Of a stretch of DNA of 64,000 nt, positions 19,281-29,625 are shown one piece after another. The DNA is from Blepharisma stoltei. Its lineage: Eukaryota; Ciliophora; Heterotrichea; Heterotrichida; Blepharismidae. Position numbers and translations under genes: made by a program. The stretch is from positions 434,001-498,000 of the forward strand of contig CAJZBQ010000047.1 of NCBI GenBank assembly GCA_914767885.1, given 5' to 3'. Numbering within the stretch: the first letter of the stretch is position 1; each line of letters opens with the position of its first letter. A model generated the notes under the pieces. It saw only the letters and a program-made list of their open reading frames with translations. It searched no databases and was not told the origin of the DNA.

Positions 19281-20452
19281 ATGGAGGAATGATGGAAAAA
19301 GTATGTCAACCTTATTCCTTCTGCTGGGATTTTTTACCCTGAAGAGAACTGATGTAATCTATCATCATCTCAAGGCTATAGAATCCAAACTTATAGATTT
19401 AGCCACAGTCATCCTAAAGGTATAGTCTTTATGTTTCATGGTCTAAGAAGCAATGCTGACTACCCCCTAGCCAACGACAAGAATTTTTGCTTGCTAATGA
19501 TGATTAATTTTTTTTCAGAAAATTATCCAAAAATATAAAAAAATACTTTTATTTAGAATCGATTATATTTAAATTGAAAATTTAATTTATTTATAAAATT
19601 TATGTTAGAAAATAGCTATCTAAAATGTAATATAATTTGCTTGAGATATCTTTATTATGATCATTTATTACCATTAAAATATATTTGCTAAATATAGGAT
19701 TCTTCTAATGATTTTGCTCGTTAATTAAGTGATGGAGTGAGTATTTAAGCTACATTTCCAAATTCCTCTATGAAAATGGCTATACAGTGCTAGCTATGGA
19801 TCAACAAGGCCATGGAAAAAGTGAAGGACCTAGGAGCCTAATAGCGAGCGTAAATTATCTTATAGATGACTCATTAAAATATATAGAGAAAGGTTTAGAG
19901 TTGTATGATAGAAATTTACCTGTTTTTTTATTAGGAGAAAGCTTAGGAGGTTGCATTTCACTTCAGTTATCTCTTCGTTGCCCAGAAGCTTTTAGAGGGC
20001 TGATTCTGCTAGCACCTGCTGTAGGGGTTTCACAATATGGAGAAGGAATCGCTAAAAAATTCACAAGATTTGTATCATGAATGAAGCCAAACATGAGACT
20101 TATTAGTAGGTCTCAGTCAAAAGCCTCGAAGAATCCCTCTTTTCCTGACTGGCATAGAGATAATCCATTGATTGATAAAACTGGGCTCCCAATTATTAGC
20201 GCTAACGCACTTCTGCAAGGCCTAGAAGATTTACAAAAGCAAGTAAAAAATATAATAGTACCGTTTCTGACTATACAGGGAGGAAAGGACTATATTATAA
20301 GCGCTAAAGTAACACAATGATTTGTAAAACAAGCAAAATCAGCTGATAAAAATATGATATTTTATGATAACTTGTATCATTCAATTGGTGCGGAGCCAGA
20401 AATTGATGAAATTCTCCAGCAAATCCTTAATTGGATGAGCGCAAGAATTTAA
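19281..20452 (+). CDS. monoacylglycerol lipase-like alpha/beta hydrolase
   Basis: Join 19281-19469 with 19748-20452 to get 297 residues. The oxyanion-hole region is KGIVFMFHGLRSNADY. The nucleophile elbow is LLGESLGG (GxSxG). The acid is in GGKDYI and the His in NLYHSIGAEP, which completes a lipase triad. The motif LAMDQQGHGKSEGPR is typical of the MGLL/serine-aminopeptidase_S33 family, which cleaves monoacylglycerols or lysophospholipids. TGA encodes Trp in MEEWWKKY, ENWCNL and TQWFVKQ. The IES sits just after the oxyanion loop. The start is the first ATG of this frame. Confidence 0.85.
19470..19747 (+). mobile_element. degenerate MITE family 1 IES
   Basis: TA at 19468-19469 and 19746-19747. 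The right end TTCTAATGATTTTGCTCGTTAATTAAG..GGAGTGAGTATTTA and the left GCCAACGACAAGAATTTTTG are decayed family 1 ends. Deletion joins CCC CTA to AGC TAC in frame. Confidence 0.8.
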
Positions 20453-20617
20453 TTCCTATTAAATTTTCTATCATCTACAATAATTGCTATTAATAGTTAA
20501 AACTAGTTTTTAATTTTTTATAAAATCATTCTTGATTTTTCCTAAATATTCTTTTTCTATTAGATTTCTATTAACCCTCAAAGGCTTTTTAAAAGCAGAA
20601 TTGAAATTGCGGCCATT

Positions 20618-23600
20618 ATGTTTAGACGTATTTTCAGAAATATAATGGAAGCCAATCCCAAATCGGTGATCATTGACATCATTGGTCTATCAGCTCAAAA
20701 AGCAGAAGAAACACTTAGAAATCAAGCTTTAACAGCCAAACTCCTGAGCGTTGCAAACTCTGCTAAATCGTTTCCTCAGTTCAGTCCTTCAACAAGCTCT
20801 GGTAAGCTTCTATACTCAATTGCAACTTCAGTTCCAGAATCAATTGATACCTTCAAGCCTTTTCTAATCGAGCAGGTCGCTATAAACAACATAAAATCAG
20901 CACCTCAATTAGAAGCAGCTATTGAGTATCTCAAAAAGAATAAGAAAGTTGAGCAAGAAGAATTTCTGAGATTTTGTGGGGTAGGCGTTGAAGTTACCAC
21001 AGAACAAATCCAAGCCACAGTCAACGAAATCTTGGATAATGATGCAGAAACTATCAGAAAGCTTGGATGGGAAAATAAAGGCTTAGTCGGCAATCTCATA
21101 GGAAAAGTCAAACAAGTCCACAAGTGGGGAAACCCAAACACCATCAAGGAACTTGTAGAAGCCAAGCTTTTGACTATTTTAGGCCCTAAGGTAGAAGGAG
21201 AAGCCCAAAAAGCAAAAAAAAAGGAAAAAGTCACACTGGTGGAAGAGACCAAGAAGGAAAAGCTGAGCACTTGCATTGGGAGAGAACTTAAAAGTGCAGT
21301 AAACACCGAAGAGCAGATGAAAAAGCACTTAGCCTTTACTGGTGGAAAAGTGATGACTAGGTTCCCACCAGAGCCAAACGGATATTTGCATATTGGCCAT
21401 GCTAAAGCTATGAGATTCAGCTTTACAATGGCTGCTGAAAATGGCGGTCATTGCTACTTAAGATTTGATGATACTAATCCTGAAAAGGAGACTGGAGAGT
21501 TCATAGAAAACATCAAGAGAAATGTCGCTTGGCTCGGCTACACACCATGGAAAATCACCCACGCCAGTGAGTATTTCCCTGAAATGTACGAATTGGCATT
21601 GGAACTAATAAGAAGAGACAAAGCTTATGTTGATGAACAACCATGGGCTTTAATTAAGGAGCAGAGATTTAATCAAATTGACAGCCCTTATCGTAATACC
21701 TCGCCTGAAGTAAATCTAGAGAAATTCGATAAAATGAAAAGAGGCTACTATGCTGAAGGAGAAGCATGCTTGAGAATGAAAATTGATATGAAGCACCCTA
21801 ACCCATGCATGAGAGACCCAGTGGCCTATAGAATTAAATATTTACCACATCCACATGTAGGGGATAAGTGGTGTGTTTATCCAACTTATGATATGGAACA
21901 TTGCATTGTAGACTCTATTGAAAATATCACCCACAGTCTTTGCCGTGTCCTCACACGACGACTATTTCATAACGACTATTTTTTTTGGCCTATTTTTTTT
22001 TGGCTATTTTTTTTGGCCTATTTTTTTTTGGCCTATTTTTTTTTGGCCTATTTTTTTGGACTTTTTTTTGGCCATTTTTTAGCTATTTTTTTACTAACCT
22101 CCCCCCCCCCTCCGTGAGCGAACAAAAAAATTTTGTTCGCTCACGGAGGGGGGTTAATTTTTTTTTTTAAAAAAAATTTATATATAAATTTTATAAAAAA
22201 TATTTTTTTTCGAAATTTAAAAAAATCCTAATTTGCAAAAATTGGGAAGCAAATATTAATTTAATTTGCAAAATTTATGTTTTAAAACGCAATTTTGTTT
22301 AAAATTAAACAGAATTAGCTCTAGATTTCATTATACTAATTATCACTTATATATCAAAATTTTTTTTCCATTAAAATTTTTTCTATTAAAAAAATTTTTG
22401 TTCACTCACGGAGGGTGGGTTTTTGGTCAAAAAATGGGCGATTTTTCTAATGGTTTTGTTCGCTCACGGAGGGGGGGGGGGGAGTAATATTTGGGCCTAA
22501 TTCCATCTTAATGATTTTAATATAAATTTTTAATGTATTTTAAACGATTTTATCATCAAAAAATGCACCTTTAACAAATTTACTCAATATTAATCACGTA
22601 AGGAAATATATTCGTTACTCAATAATTATTTAGTTCTCTCAGTAGCTTCAAGAATGAACTCGACAGAAAAAATAGGACAGAAAAATTAAAATAGGCCAAA
22701 AAAAATAGTCGTTATGAAATAATCGCCATGTGAAAGTAACCAGTCTTTGCACCTTAGAATTTGAAATCAGACGTGATTCTTACTATTGGCTTGTTGAAGC
22801 TCTAGATCTCTATAAAGCCTCAGTTTGGGAGTACTCAAGACTCAATATCACCCATGTCATGATGTCAAAACGAAAACTTCAAGCTTTAGTTGAAGGCAAA
22901 CTTGTTAAGGGCTGGGATGATCCTCGTCTACCAACCTTAAATGGCTTGAAGAGAAGAGGCTACACATCAGAAGCCATCAATGAATTTGTCGATCTTGTAG
23001 GCGTCACCCGCAGAGGCAACGAAAACATCATTTCTATCAAACTTCTTGAGCACTGTATCAGAAAGGACTTAAATGAAAGAGCTCCTAGAACTTTAGCTGT
23101 CATTGAACCTTTATCAGTCACTATTGCTGGCTTAACCTCGCCACAAACTATTAGTGTCCCACGCTTTCCACAAAACCCTGAAAAAGGTTCATATACAGTT
23201 ACAATCACTTCTAACATTTTCATCGAAAGATCAGATTTCCACGAAGCTGATGACCCTTCTTTCTTTGGCCTCGCTCCTGGAAAAATTGTTGGACTTAAAT
23301 ATCTTCCATTCAAAATCCGCTGTGTTCGCTTCGAAAAAGATAACCGCACCGGCGTTGTTAGTCGCTTAGACTGTGAAGTAGTAAACGACGAGACAAAGCC
23401 TAAAGGTGTCTTACATTGGATTTCTTATGAAGACTCTGTCCCATGTGAAGTAAGATTATACGACTACTTGTTTTTATCAGAAAACCCAGCTGCTATTGAA
23501 GACTGGAAATCTGACCTAAACCCTAATTCATTACAGTCTATAGAGGGAGCCCTTATTAATAAGGATTTATTAGACGCCCAACATGAAGATAAATTCCAGT

Positions 23601-23707
23601 TCGAAAGAGTCGGGTATTTCTCAGTTGATTATGACTCTACCAATGAAAAGAAAGTGTTTAATAGAGTAGTCACTTTATTAGAAGGCAAGAAAAAACCTAA
23701 AGCATAA
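20618..23707 (+). CDS. QARS1: glutaminyl-tRNA synthetase
   Basis: Join 20618-21943 with 22751-23707 to get 760 residues. It charges tRNA-Gln. An N-terminal non-catalytic domain (to about residue 220) is followed by a class I catalytic core with the HIGH motif PNGYLHIGHAKA, DDTNPEKE and the KMSKS equivalent HVMMSKRKL. The C-terminal anticodon-binding barrels end in LLEGKKKPKA. The IES lies between the HIGH and MSK motifs. Joining within the duplicated CAGTCTTTGC restores THSLCTLEFEIRRD, a conserved stretch. Start ATG 20618 gives a basic, Arg-rich leader (MFRRIFRNIM); the alternative ATG 20645 begins MEANPKS. Confidence 0.93.
21944..22750. mobile_element. 807-bp IES flanked by a 10-bp direct repeat without TA
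   Basis: CAGTCTTTGC occurs at 21934-21943 and 22741-22750. The ends are imperfect inverted repeats of about 50 bp sharing ATTTCATAACGACTATTTTT and the following TTTGGCCTATTTT. Inside is a low-complexity run of TTTTTTTTGGCC units (21978-22075) and a complete nested family 1 MITE. No junction within the repeat contains a TA. Confidence 0.88.
22094..22486 (+). mobile_element. MITE family 1 nested in the QARS IES
   Basis: TA around 22092-22096 on the left (TTACTAACCTCCCC) and TA 22485-22486 on the right. The hairpin is at the left end and the G tract at the right. It is nearly identical to 15911-16305, so it is a recent insertion into an older IES. Confidence 0.9.
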
Positions 23708-23735
23708 TAAACACTTTTAATTAGAAATAAATTAA

Positions 23736-24161
23736 TTATACGGAGTATGCGGTTATGCATAAGGAAAGCGTCAAAATCAGTAGGTATATAAGAAAGGTAT
23801 AGTATGGGAGATAGGGGAGCTCTATAATAGTGAGAGAAATTATCAGAAGTAAAATGATAAATGTTGAGACGCATTCAAAACAAAGCTCTTTGAGGCGCTT
23901 ATATGTGTATAAACTTGTAATAAATACTATAAAAGTTCATAGAGAGATTGGGTAATAGCTGTATCCTCCGATTTGAAATAAGCAGAGAAGGATCCCTATA
24001 GAGTGCATGGCTATTCCAAATATGCATTGAGGCATTGAGTGACCTATAGTTATTTTGTCCAGCACACAGAAGAACTTTCGTTTGTCAGACCTCATATAAG
24101 GTTTGTGCAGAATAAAAATTCCTAGAAAATTCAGTATCAAAATCAATAAATTCCCTATCAT
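23736..24161 (-). CDS. small multi-pass membrane protein, unknown
   Basis: 141 residues, reading TGA as Trp once (ISLWTFIVF). Four hydrophobic segments are at about residues 3-20, 45-62, 74-87 and 100-135. Loops are short and basic (HKPYMRSDKRK, YKRLKELCF). The C-terminus ITAYSV carries TAA. The start lies 11 bp from the divergent AP-4 beta start, and the 3' end lies 28 bp from the QARS stop. I recognise no family. Confidence 0.65.
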
Positions 24162-24172
24162 TTTTATAAGTA

Positions 24173-26464
24173 ATGACTAGCACTGCAAAGCCTCAGCCTG
24201 CTTCAGCGCCACCTCAGTTCTTTGTTGACAATAAAAAAGGCGAAGTAAATGAGCTTCGAACCCTTCTTAAAGGCATAATGAATCAGCGCGATGTGAAAAA
24301 GCGCCGTGAAGCAATCAAAAAGGTTATTGCATATATGACATTAGGTATAGACGTATCTAAACTGTTTACAGATATGGTACTCATATCATCTACTAATGAT
24401 ATAGTGCAGAAAAAGATGATTTATCTTTATTTAGTAACTTATGTTGAAGCAAATCAAGATCAAGCTTTGATGGCGATAAATACTTTTTCGAAGGATTGCC
24501 GAAGAACAAATCCTGATGCGAAAATAAGAGGCCTAGCTCTAAGAAGCTTGTGCTCTTTAAGATTTCCAGGAGCTATGGAATATATTCAAGGAGCTATCAC
24601 AGAAGGCTTAGGAGATCCAGACCCCTATGTGAGGAAAATCGCTATTATAGGGCTCATCAAACTGCACAGATCTTCGAAAGAGCAAGGAATTGGAGACTCT
24701 TTTATCAATACTCTGTATGAACTTATAAGAGACACAGACCCTATAGTCTCTTCTAACGCAATAATCGCTTTAAATGAAATACTAGAAAATGAAGGAGGTA
24801 TTGCAATCAACAGAAAAATGGTCGTTTACTTGCTTAATAGGATTCATCAATATAATGAATTTGGCCAAAGCACTATTTTTGATATAATTGCACGATATTC
24901 TCCACAAGATGACGAAGAAATGCTGGACATTTTAAATATTTTAGAAGACAGATTAAGGCATGCATCAAGCAGTGTAGTGCTAGGGTGCATCAAGGTTTTT
25001 ATGAATATGACCAAAGACAACCCGGTGCTGTTGAAACAAGTATTTTCAAGAGTCCAAGCTCCACTTATTACACTTTTTGTAGGTGGAGAAGTATCAGAAG
25101 CTTATGAGTTGTCATATTGTGTATTGGCGCATATAAGCTTGATAATTTCAAGAGGAGCTGCTGAGGTGTTTGAAAATGACTATAAAAATTTCTTTTGCAA
25201 ATATGACGAGCCTACATATATCAAGTTTTTGAAAATCGATATACTTATGATGATTGCAACAGAAAACAATTTAAATGATATTGTAAATGAATTATGTGCC
25301 TATGTCACTGATGTCAATATAGAAATGAGCAAGCAGTCTATCAGATCAATTGCTTTGATTGCAATGAGAATTCAATCTTCAAGCACCGCAGTAATCAGAC
25401 AGCTTGTCGGTTTTCTAAGCTGTGGGATAGACTACGTTATTACAGAAACTCTAGTAGCCATGAAAGACTTATTAAGAAAGTATCGAAGTTTAAGCGAAGA
25501 AATTGTGCCTCAGCTTACTAGCACTCTAGATGTAGTCAGCAACGATGAAGGAAAAGACACTCTCATATGAATAATTGGAGAATTTGGTAATCAAATAGAC
25601 CAGGCTCCTTACATATTAGAAGGAATTATTGATAATTTTAACCCCAGTGAAAATCTGACTATAACCTATGCATTATTAACAGCTAGCGTTAAGCTCTTTT
25701 TAAAGCGCGCTCCAGAGATGCAAAATACGCTATCAACGTTATTTAAACTGCTATTTACTGACTGTGATAATCCTGATATTCATGATAGGGCAGGATTTTA
25801 TTACAAGCTTCTTCAAAATAGCCCAGATATAGCAGATCAAATAATAAATTGCGATAAGCATCCCATACATATGTTTTTTGAGGATGATAAGACACAAGCT
25901 ACAGAGGTTCTTTGTCAGGAATTCAATCAGCTGAGTGTCATTTATCAAAAGCCTGCAAAAGCGTTACCAAAGCAAAAAGCTCAGCAGGAAGTTGGAGAAG
26001 TTGAAGCAGTAAACCCTTCAAAGATTCAAAGAGAGCCAGAGCCAACAACAGATTTATTATCACTGGACTTACTAGATCAAGATTTAGTTTCACCCCCAGC
26101 TTATTTGATTCTTCATCCAGACCCGTCAATGGATTCCATTGAATTTCAAAACCTTTGGGCGAATATTTCAGACGAAAGTCGGTTTGGCGAAAGGCTAGCA
26201 AGAGCTATTGGCTTTGAAGACGTAGAAAATCTGTTCGCCCAATTAAAAATAGTCTGTATTGCTGGTGGGAGTGAAAATGACCACTTAAAATATTATTTCT
26301 ATGCTAGAGACCAAAACAGTGGAAGCCCATTTTTGATAGAACTGAATATCTTTATGAGAACTGGGGAGGTCCAAATGACTATAAAAGCTCAAAATCCAAG
26401 ATGGATGCAAGATTTTGTAGGAATTGTCTATCAAGCCCTAGCACCAATAATTAATAGAAGCTAA
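24173..26464 (+). CDS. AP4B1: AP-4 adaptor complex subunit beta
   Basis: 763 residues in one frame, with TGA as Trp at 25568 (DTLIWIIGEFG). An adaptin trunk with HEAT repeats includes VIAYMTLGIDVSKLF, DIVQKKMIYLYLVTY and RGLALRSLCSLRFP. A short hinge (about residues 590-640) precedes the C-terminal beta-appendage domain (WANISDESRF..DFVGIVYQALAPI). The appendage with no separate ear hinge, and similarity across the trunk, point to AP-4 beta rather than AP-1/2 beta. AP-4 sorts cargo at the trans-Golgi without clathrin. Converges on thiamine pyrophosphokinase with 53 bp between stops. Confidence 0.87.
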
Positions 26465-26517
26465 AATAACAGAAAAATTGTTTAAACTACTATAGCAGTT
26501 ATTATGCAAATAAGTAA

Positions 26518-27994
26518 TTATTGTTTTGAGCATGTTAAAAGTATCGCTTTATCACACTCAATCAGCAAGTCATTCTCTATTGCTCCATTTCTTACACTGA
26601 TAAGCCCTCCAAACTCTGACTCTATATTCGAAAGATTCCACTTAAACCCTTCTGTTGACAATTTTGTATTCCCTTGTACAGGAAACAGCCCAAAATGTCT
26701 AAAATTTTCTCCTTTTATCAGACTTACCTTATTTAGCCCTTTTCTTATTGGGAGAGCCAAATTTTCTTTATTATAAATGAACAAATTTTTATTTGCAAAT
26801 TTTTCTTCAAAAATGATGCTCAGCATATAGAAAGACTGATCCATTCTACCAGCCAGGTCGCCAAGGATTATTACAGGTCTTTCATCAGAGGCAAAACATA
26901 AGCTTTTTTCGCAGTCTGTTGTGCATTGGTCAGGATCGCAGATCTGTTGGACTCCAGAGAAAAATTGTTTTGTTTCCTGGGTAATATGGTTCATGTCTCC
27001 TACTATTTTTGTTGGTAGCTTATTAGATGATTTGGCAATATTTATAAAATGATGATATCCAACCAGTCCTCTCGTGGATGGTTACATATAAATATCCAGG
27101 CATGGTATAGAAATTGCCCCACACGGGAATTGAACCCACTTGTGAGGCCATTTTTGGTACGTGGAAGTCAATATTCTCCACATACCAAAAATGGCCCCAC
27201 ACGTGGGTTCAATTACCGCGTGGGGCCCTTTTTTTGAATTGCCCGAGGATGGCGCAAAATAACACCATCCTCGGGCAATTTCTATATTTGGAGCCGAGAG
27301 TTGATCTGAGGCGAAGGTCTTAAGCACAGAGCTGCAGTTTTTTGCCTAATAAATGGGAAGTTACTCATGACTTCTTTTTGCGGCAGCACCCAAGCTAGTG
27401 GGTGCTAGAAATGGAGCAGGGTGAATTGCTTGCTCAAGCTGCTATTGCGGATTGTTACAAATCGCGGAAGTGGTTAGTATTTTTAAACGGATGACTTGAA
27501 AAAAGAGGATGCAAATTAGGTAACTTTGAGGCGGTCCCTTTAGCAAAAGGTCCCTTAGGTTGGCGAGCTTGCCAGAAGTACCAGGTAGAATTGGTGTAAT
27601 AGGGGCGAAGGGACTGAGTTGGCACTGGTGGTGTTCAACTATTGTCTTCGGACATAATAGGGCAGCCACTATCGACAAGCCAGGGTTTCGGCCTGGGCTC
27701 AGAATTACCAGAGGTCAGCCCAATTCATTTTGGACCACACACAGCTTCTAACGAAGCTGTGAAAAATGCACCCGCTGAAGCATGGACATTAAATATGAAG
27801 CGTAATCTAATCTAATTAGCTGCTTTGGCAGCTAGAAAATCTTTTAAAGAATTTGAAGCGGCATCTGTAACAATAATATTTTTCGCACGGGGATGTAAGT
27901 TTAAGTAAAGATCTTCTAAGCCACAAATATCAAGGACGACAAGGTCTATCTCTTCGTCATTATAAATTCATGACAAGTTTATTGATTTCAGCAT
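26518..27994 (-). CDS. TPK1: thiamine pyrophosphokinase, interrupted by a retroposon-bearing IES
   Basis: Join 27994-27819 with 27040-26518 to get about 232 residues. It makes thiamine diphosphate from thiamine and ATP. The N-terminal part has IIVTDAASNSLKDF and then KLPTKIVGDM, matching the family DGGAN.. and LPxxIxGDFDS positions. Catalytic-domain motifs include VIILGDLAGRMDQSF (family LGGxxGRxDH) and the thiamine-binding strand STEGFKWNLSNIESEFGGLIS. It departs from the family by reading GDM instead of GDFD and AAS instead of GGAN, so activity may be altered. Two TA junctions differing by 6 nt are equally possible. Confidence 0.8.
27041..27818 (+). mobile_element. 778-bp IES carrying a GC-rich retroposon-like unit
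   Basis: TA at 27039-27040 and 27817-27818. The body aligns with the unit at 39314-39930: shared stretches include TATCC(A/G)GGCATGG, TGACTTCTTTTTGC, and GCAGGGTGAATT.CTGC, and both end CGTAATCT(T)AATCT. A family 2 MITE is inserted at 27108-27286. Short antisense and sense open stretches do not look coding. Confidence 0.82.
27108..27286. mobile_element. MITE family 2, 179 bp, nested in the retroposon unit
   Basis: Ends TATAGAAATTGCCC and GGGCAATTTCTATA are exact inverted repeats. Inside are inverted GGCCCCACACG and CCATTTTTGGTA(C/T)GTGG pairs, plus the GAGGATGGCGC palindrome. The paralogous unit at 39314 has CATGGTTTTTGGAGCC where this copy has CATGG-TA-insert-TATTTGGAGCC, which is an empty site showing insertion at TA. 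Confidence 0.9.
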
Positions 27995-28312
27995 TATAAA
28001 ATTCCATTTTTTCTGATCATATTCTATGCTGGAAATTTAACACCAAGAGCAATGGTTTTACTAATGGATTAAGGATATCTAGAGTAAATATTAACTTTAT
28101 AGGGTTTTCTGGTTATTTTAATTTAAACTTGTTTATGTAAGCAGTTTATTCAATTTTGAAATAATTTTTTGGATATATGCTAATATAAGCTATATTAATT
28201 ATCATGAAAACCCAATATAAATTAATAAAAATACATACTTCACCTTCCCAAAACTTTTCTTCTGCCGATCTCTCAATCTCTTCTTCTCACATTCTCATAA
28301 ACATACATAAAT
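27995..28312. other. intergenic region
   Basis: AT-rich spacer between divergent thiamine pyrophosphokinase and uS7 genes. A short open stretch from 28204 overlaps the uS7 start out of frame and is not supported. Confidence 0.5.
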
Positions 28313-29588
28313 ATGGCACAGAGTGGATGGGAAGAGACGCCTGCTCAACAGGAAGCAACTATAGAAGCTCAACCAGCAGAAGCTAACTCCCCTCTCTGCT
28401 AGAGAACAAAAATATTTTGTTGCCTTTTTTTAATATAAATGAATTTTTTTTCTTTAATCTAAAAAAATCCCAATTCGAGATAATTTAAATCAAATATTAA
28501 TTTAACTTGTAAAATTTATTTTTTAACATGCAAGCCGACTAAAATAAAAAAGAATTAGCTAGAGATTTCATTATAATAATTATCACTTAATATTTTTTCA
28601 TCAAAATTTTTTGTTCCCTTAGGAGGGTGGGTTTTTGGGCAAAAATAGAGATTTTACCAATGGTTTTGTTCGCTCACGGAGCGGGGAGTAAGGAATTCGA
28701 GGAAGAAGTTAAGCTCTTTGGAAAGTGGACTTATTCTGATCTCGAGGTCCGTGACACCTCTCTTACCGATTACATCAGCATTTTCAACTCCAGAGCCAAA
28801 ACATTCGTCCCACACACTGCAGGCAGATGGCAAAAGAAAAGGTTCCGCAAGGCTGCTTGTCCAATCATTGAAAGACTTGTAAATTCTTTGATGATGCACG
28901 GCAGAAACACAGGTAAAAAGCTCATGGCTGTTAGGATTGTGAAGCATACTTTAGAAATTATTCACTTGCTCACAGGCGAAAATCCAATCCAAGTTGTCAT
29001 CAATGCAGTCAGCAACGCTGGACCAAGAGAAGACTCGACAAGAATCGGAACTGGCGGTGTCGCAAGACGTCAAGCAGTCGATGTGTCCCCTCTCAGAAGA
29101 GTCAACACAGGAATTTACTTAATCTGTGCAGGCGCAAGAGCTTCAGCCTTCAGAAACGTCAAGACTATTGCAGAATGCTTAGCTGATGAGATAATGAACG
29201 CCGCCAAAGGATCAGCAAACAGCTATGCCATCAAGAAGAAGGACGAAATTGAAAGAATTGCTAATTCCCCCTCTTGAGCAAACAAAAAAAAATTGTTCAC
29301 TTTAGGAAGGAGTTAATATGTTTTAAAAAAAAATTATTGTAAATATTTCTAAACTTAAAAAAACAAAAATTTAAAATTACAAATTATTTTAATTTTTAAA
29401 GTTTATGTTTTAAATGCGAGTTTAATAATTCCAATATAGTTAGCTAGAGAAGCCATATACTATTATCACTTATATTTAAAAACAATGTTTTATTAAAAAA
29501 TTTTTTTGTCACAGAGAGCTTGTACCCAAAAATAGGGGATTTTTCCAATGGTCTTATTCCCTCACAGAGGGTTAAGGGCAATCGTTAA
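28313..29588 (+). CDS. RPS5: 40S ribosomal protein uS7 (RPS5), split by two MITEs
   Basis: Join 28313-28385, 28691-29263 and 29575-29588 to get 219 residues. It is a small-subunit head protein next to the mRNA exit site. The family sequence is clear: [64 protein letters not shown], and after the second junction ERIAKGNR, matching ERVAKSNR. Without the removal the last five codons are lost. The N-terminal extension ([13 protein letters not shown]) is acidic and not conserved. Confidence 0.95.
28386..28690 (+). mobile_element. MITE family 1 IES in RPS5, first
   Basis: TA at 28384-28385 and 28689-28690, 305 bp. The ends are ACTCCCCTCTCTGCTAGAGAAC and GTTCGCTCACGGAGCGGGGAGTA. Removal gives GAA GCT AAG GAA TTC. 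Confidence 0.9.
29264..29574 (+). mobile_element. MITE family 1 IES in RPS5, second
   Basis: TA at 29262-29263 and 29573-29574, 311 bp. The left end is ATTCCCCCTCTTGAGCAAAC and the right CCTCACAGAGGGTTA. Removal gives ATT GCT AAG GGC AAT CGT TAA, the conserved uS7 tail. Confidence 0.9.
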
Positions 29589-29625
29589 CTTAATCAGCTT
29601 AAGTTTTTACTCTGGATTATTAAAT

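Noticed and set aside
21944-22117. Phe/Trp-rich C-terminal extension of glutaminyl-tRNA synthetase
   Set aside because: It is translation of TTTTTTTTGGCC repeats inside the IES; the true protein resumes at 22751.
28204-28386. 60-residue protein upstream of uS7
   Set aside because: Out of frame with and overlapping the uS7 start; no coding character.
29548-29625. Extension of the SH3 protein upstream of 29626
   Set aside because: It overlaps the second RPS5 MITE and the RPS5 3' end; the ATG at 29626 follows the uS7 stop.
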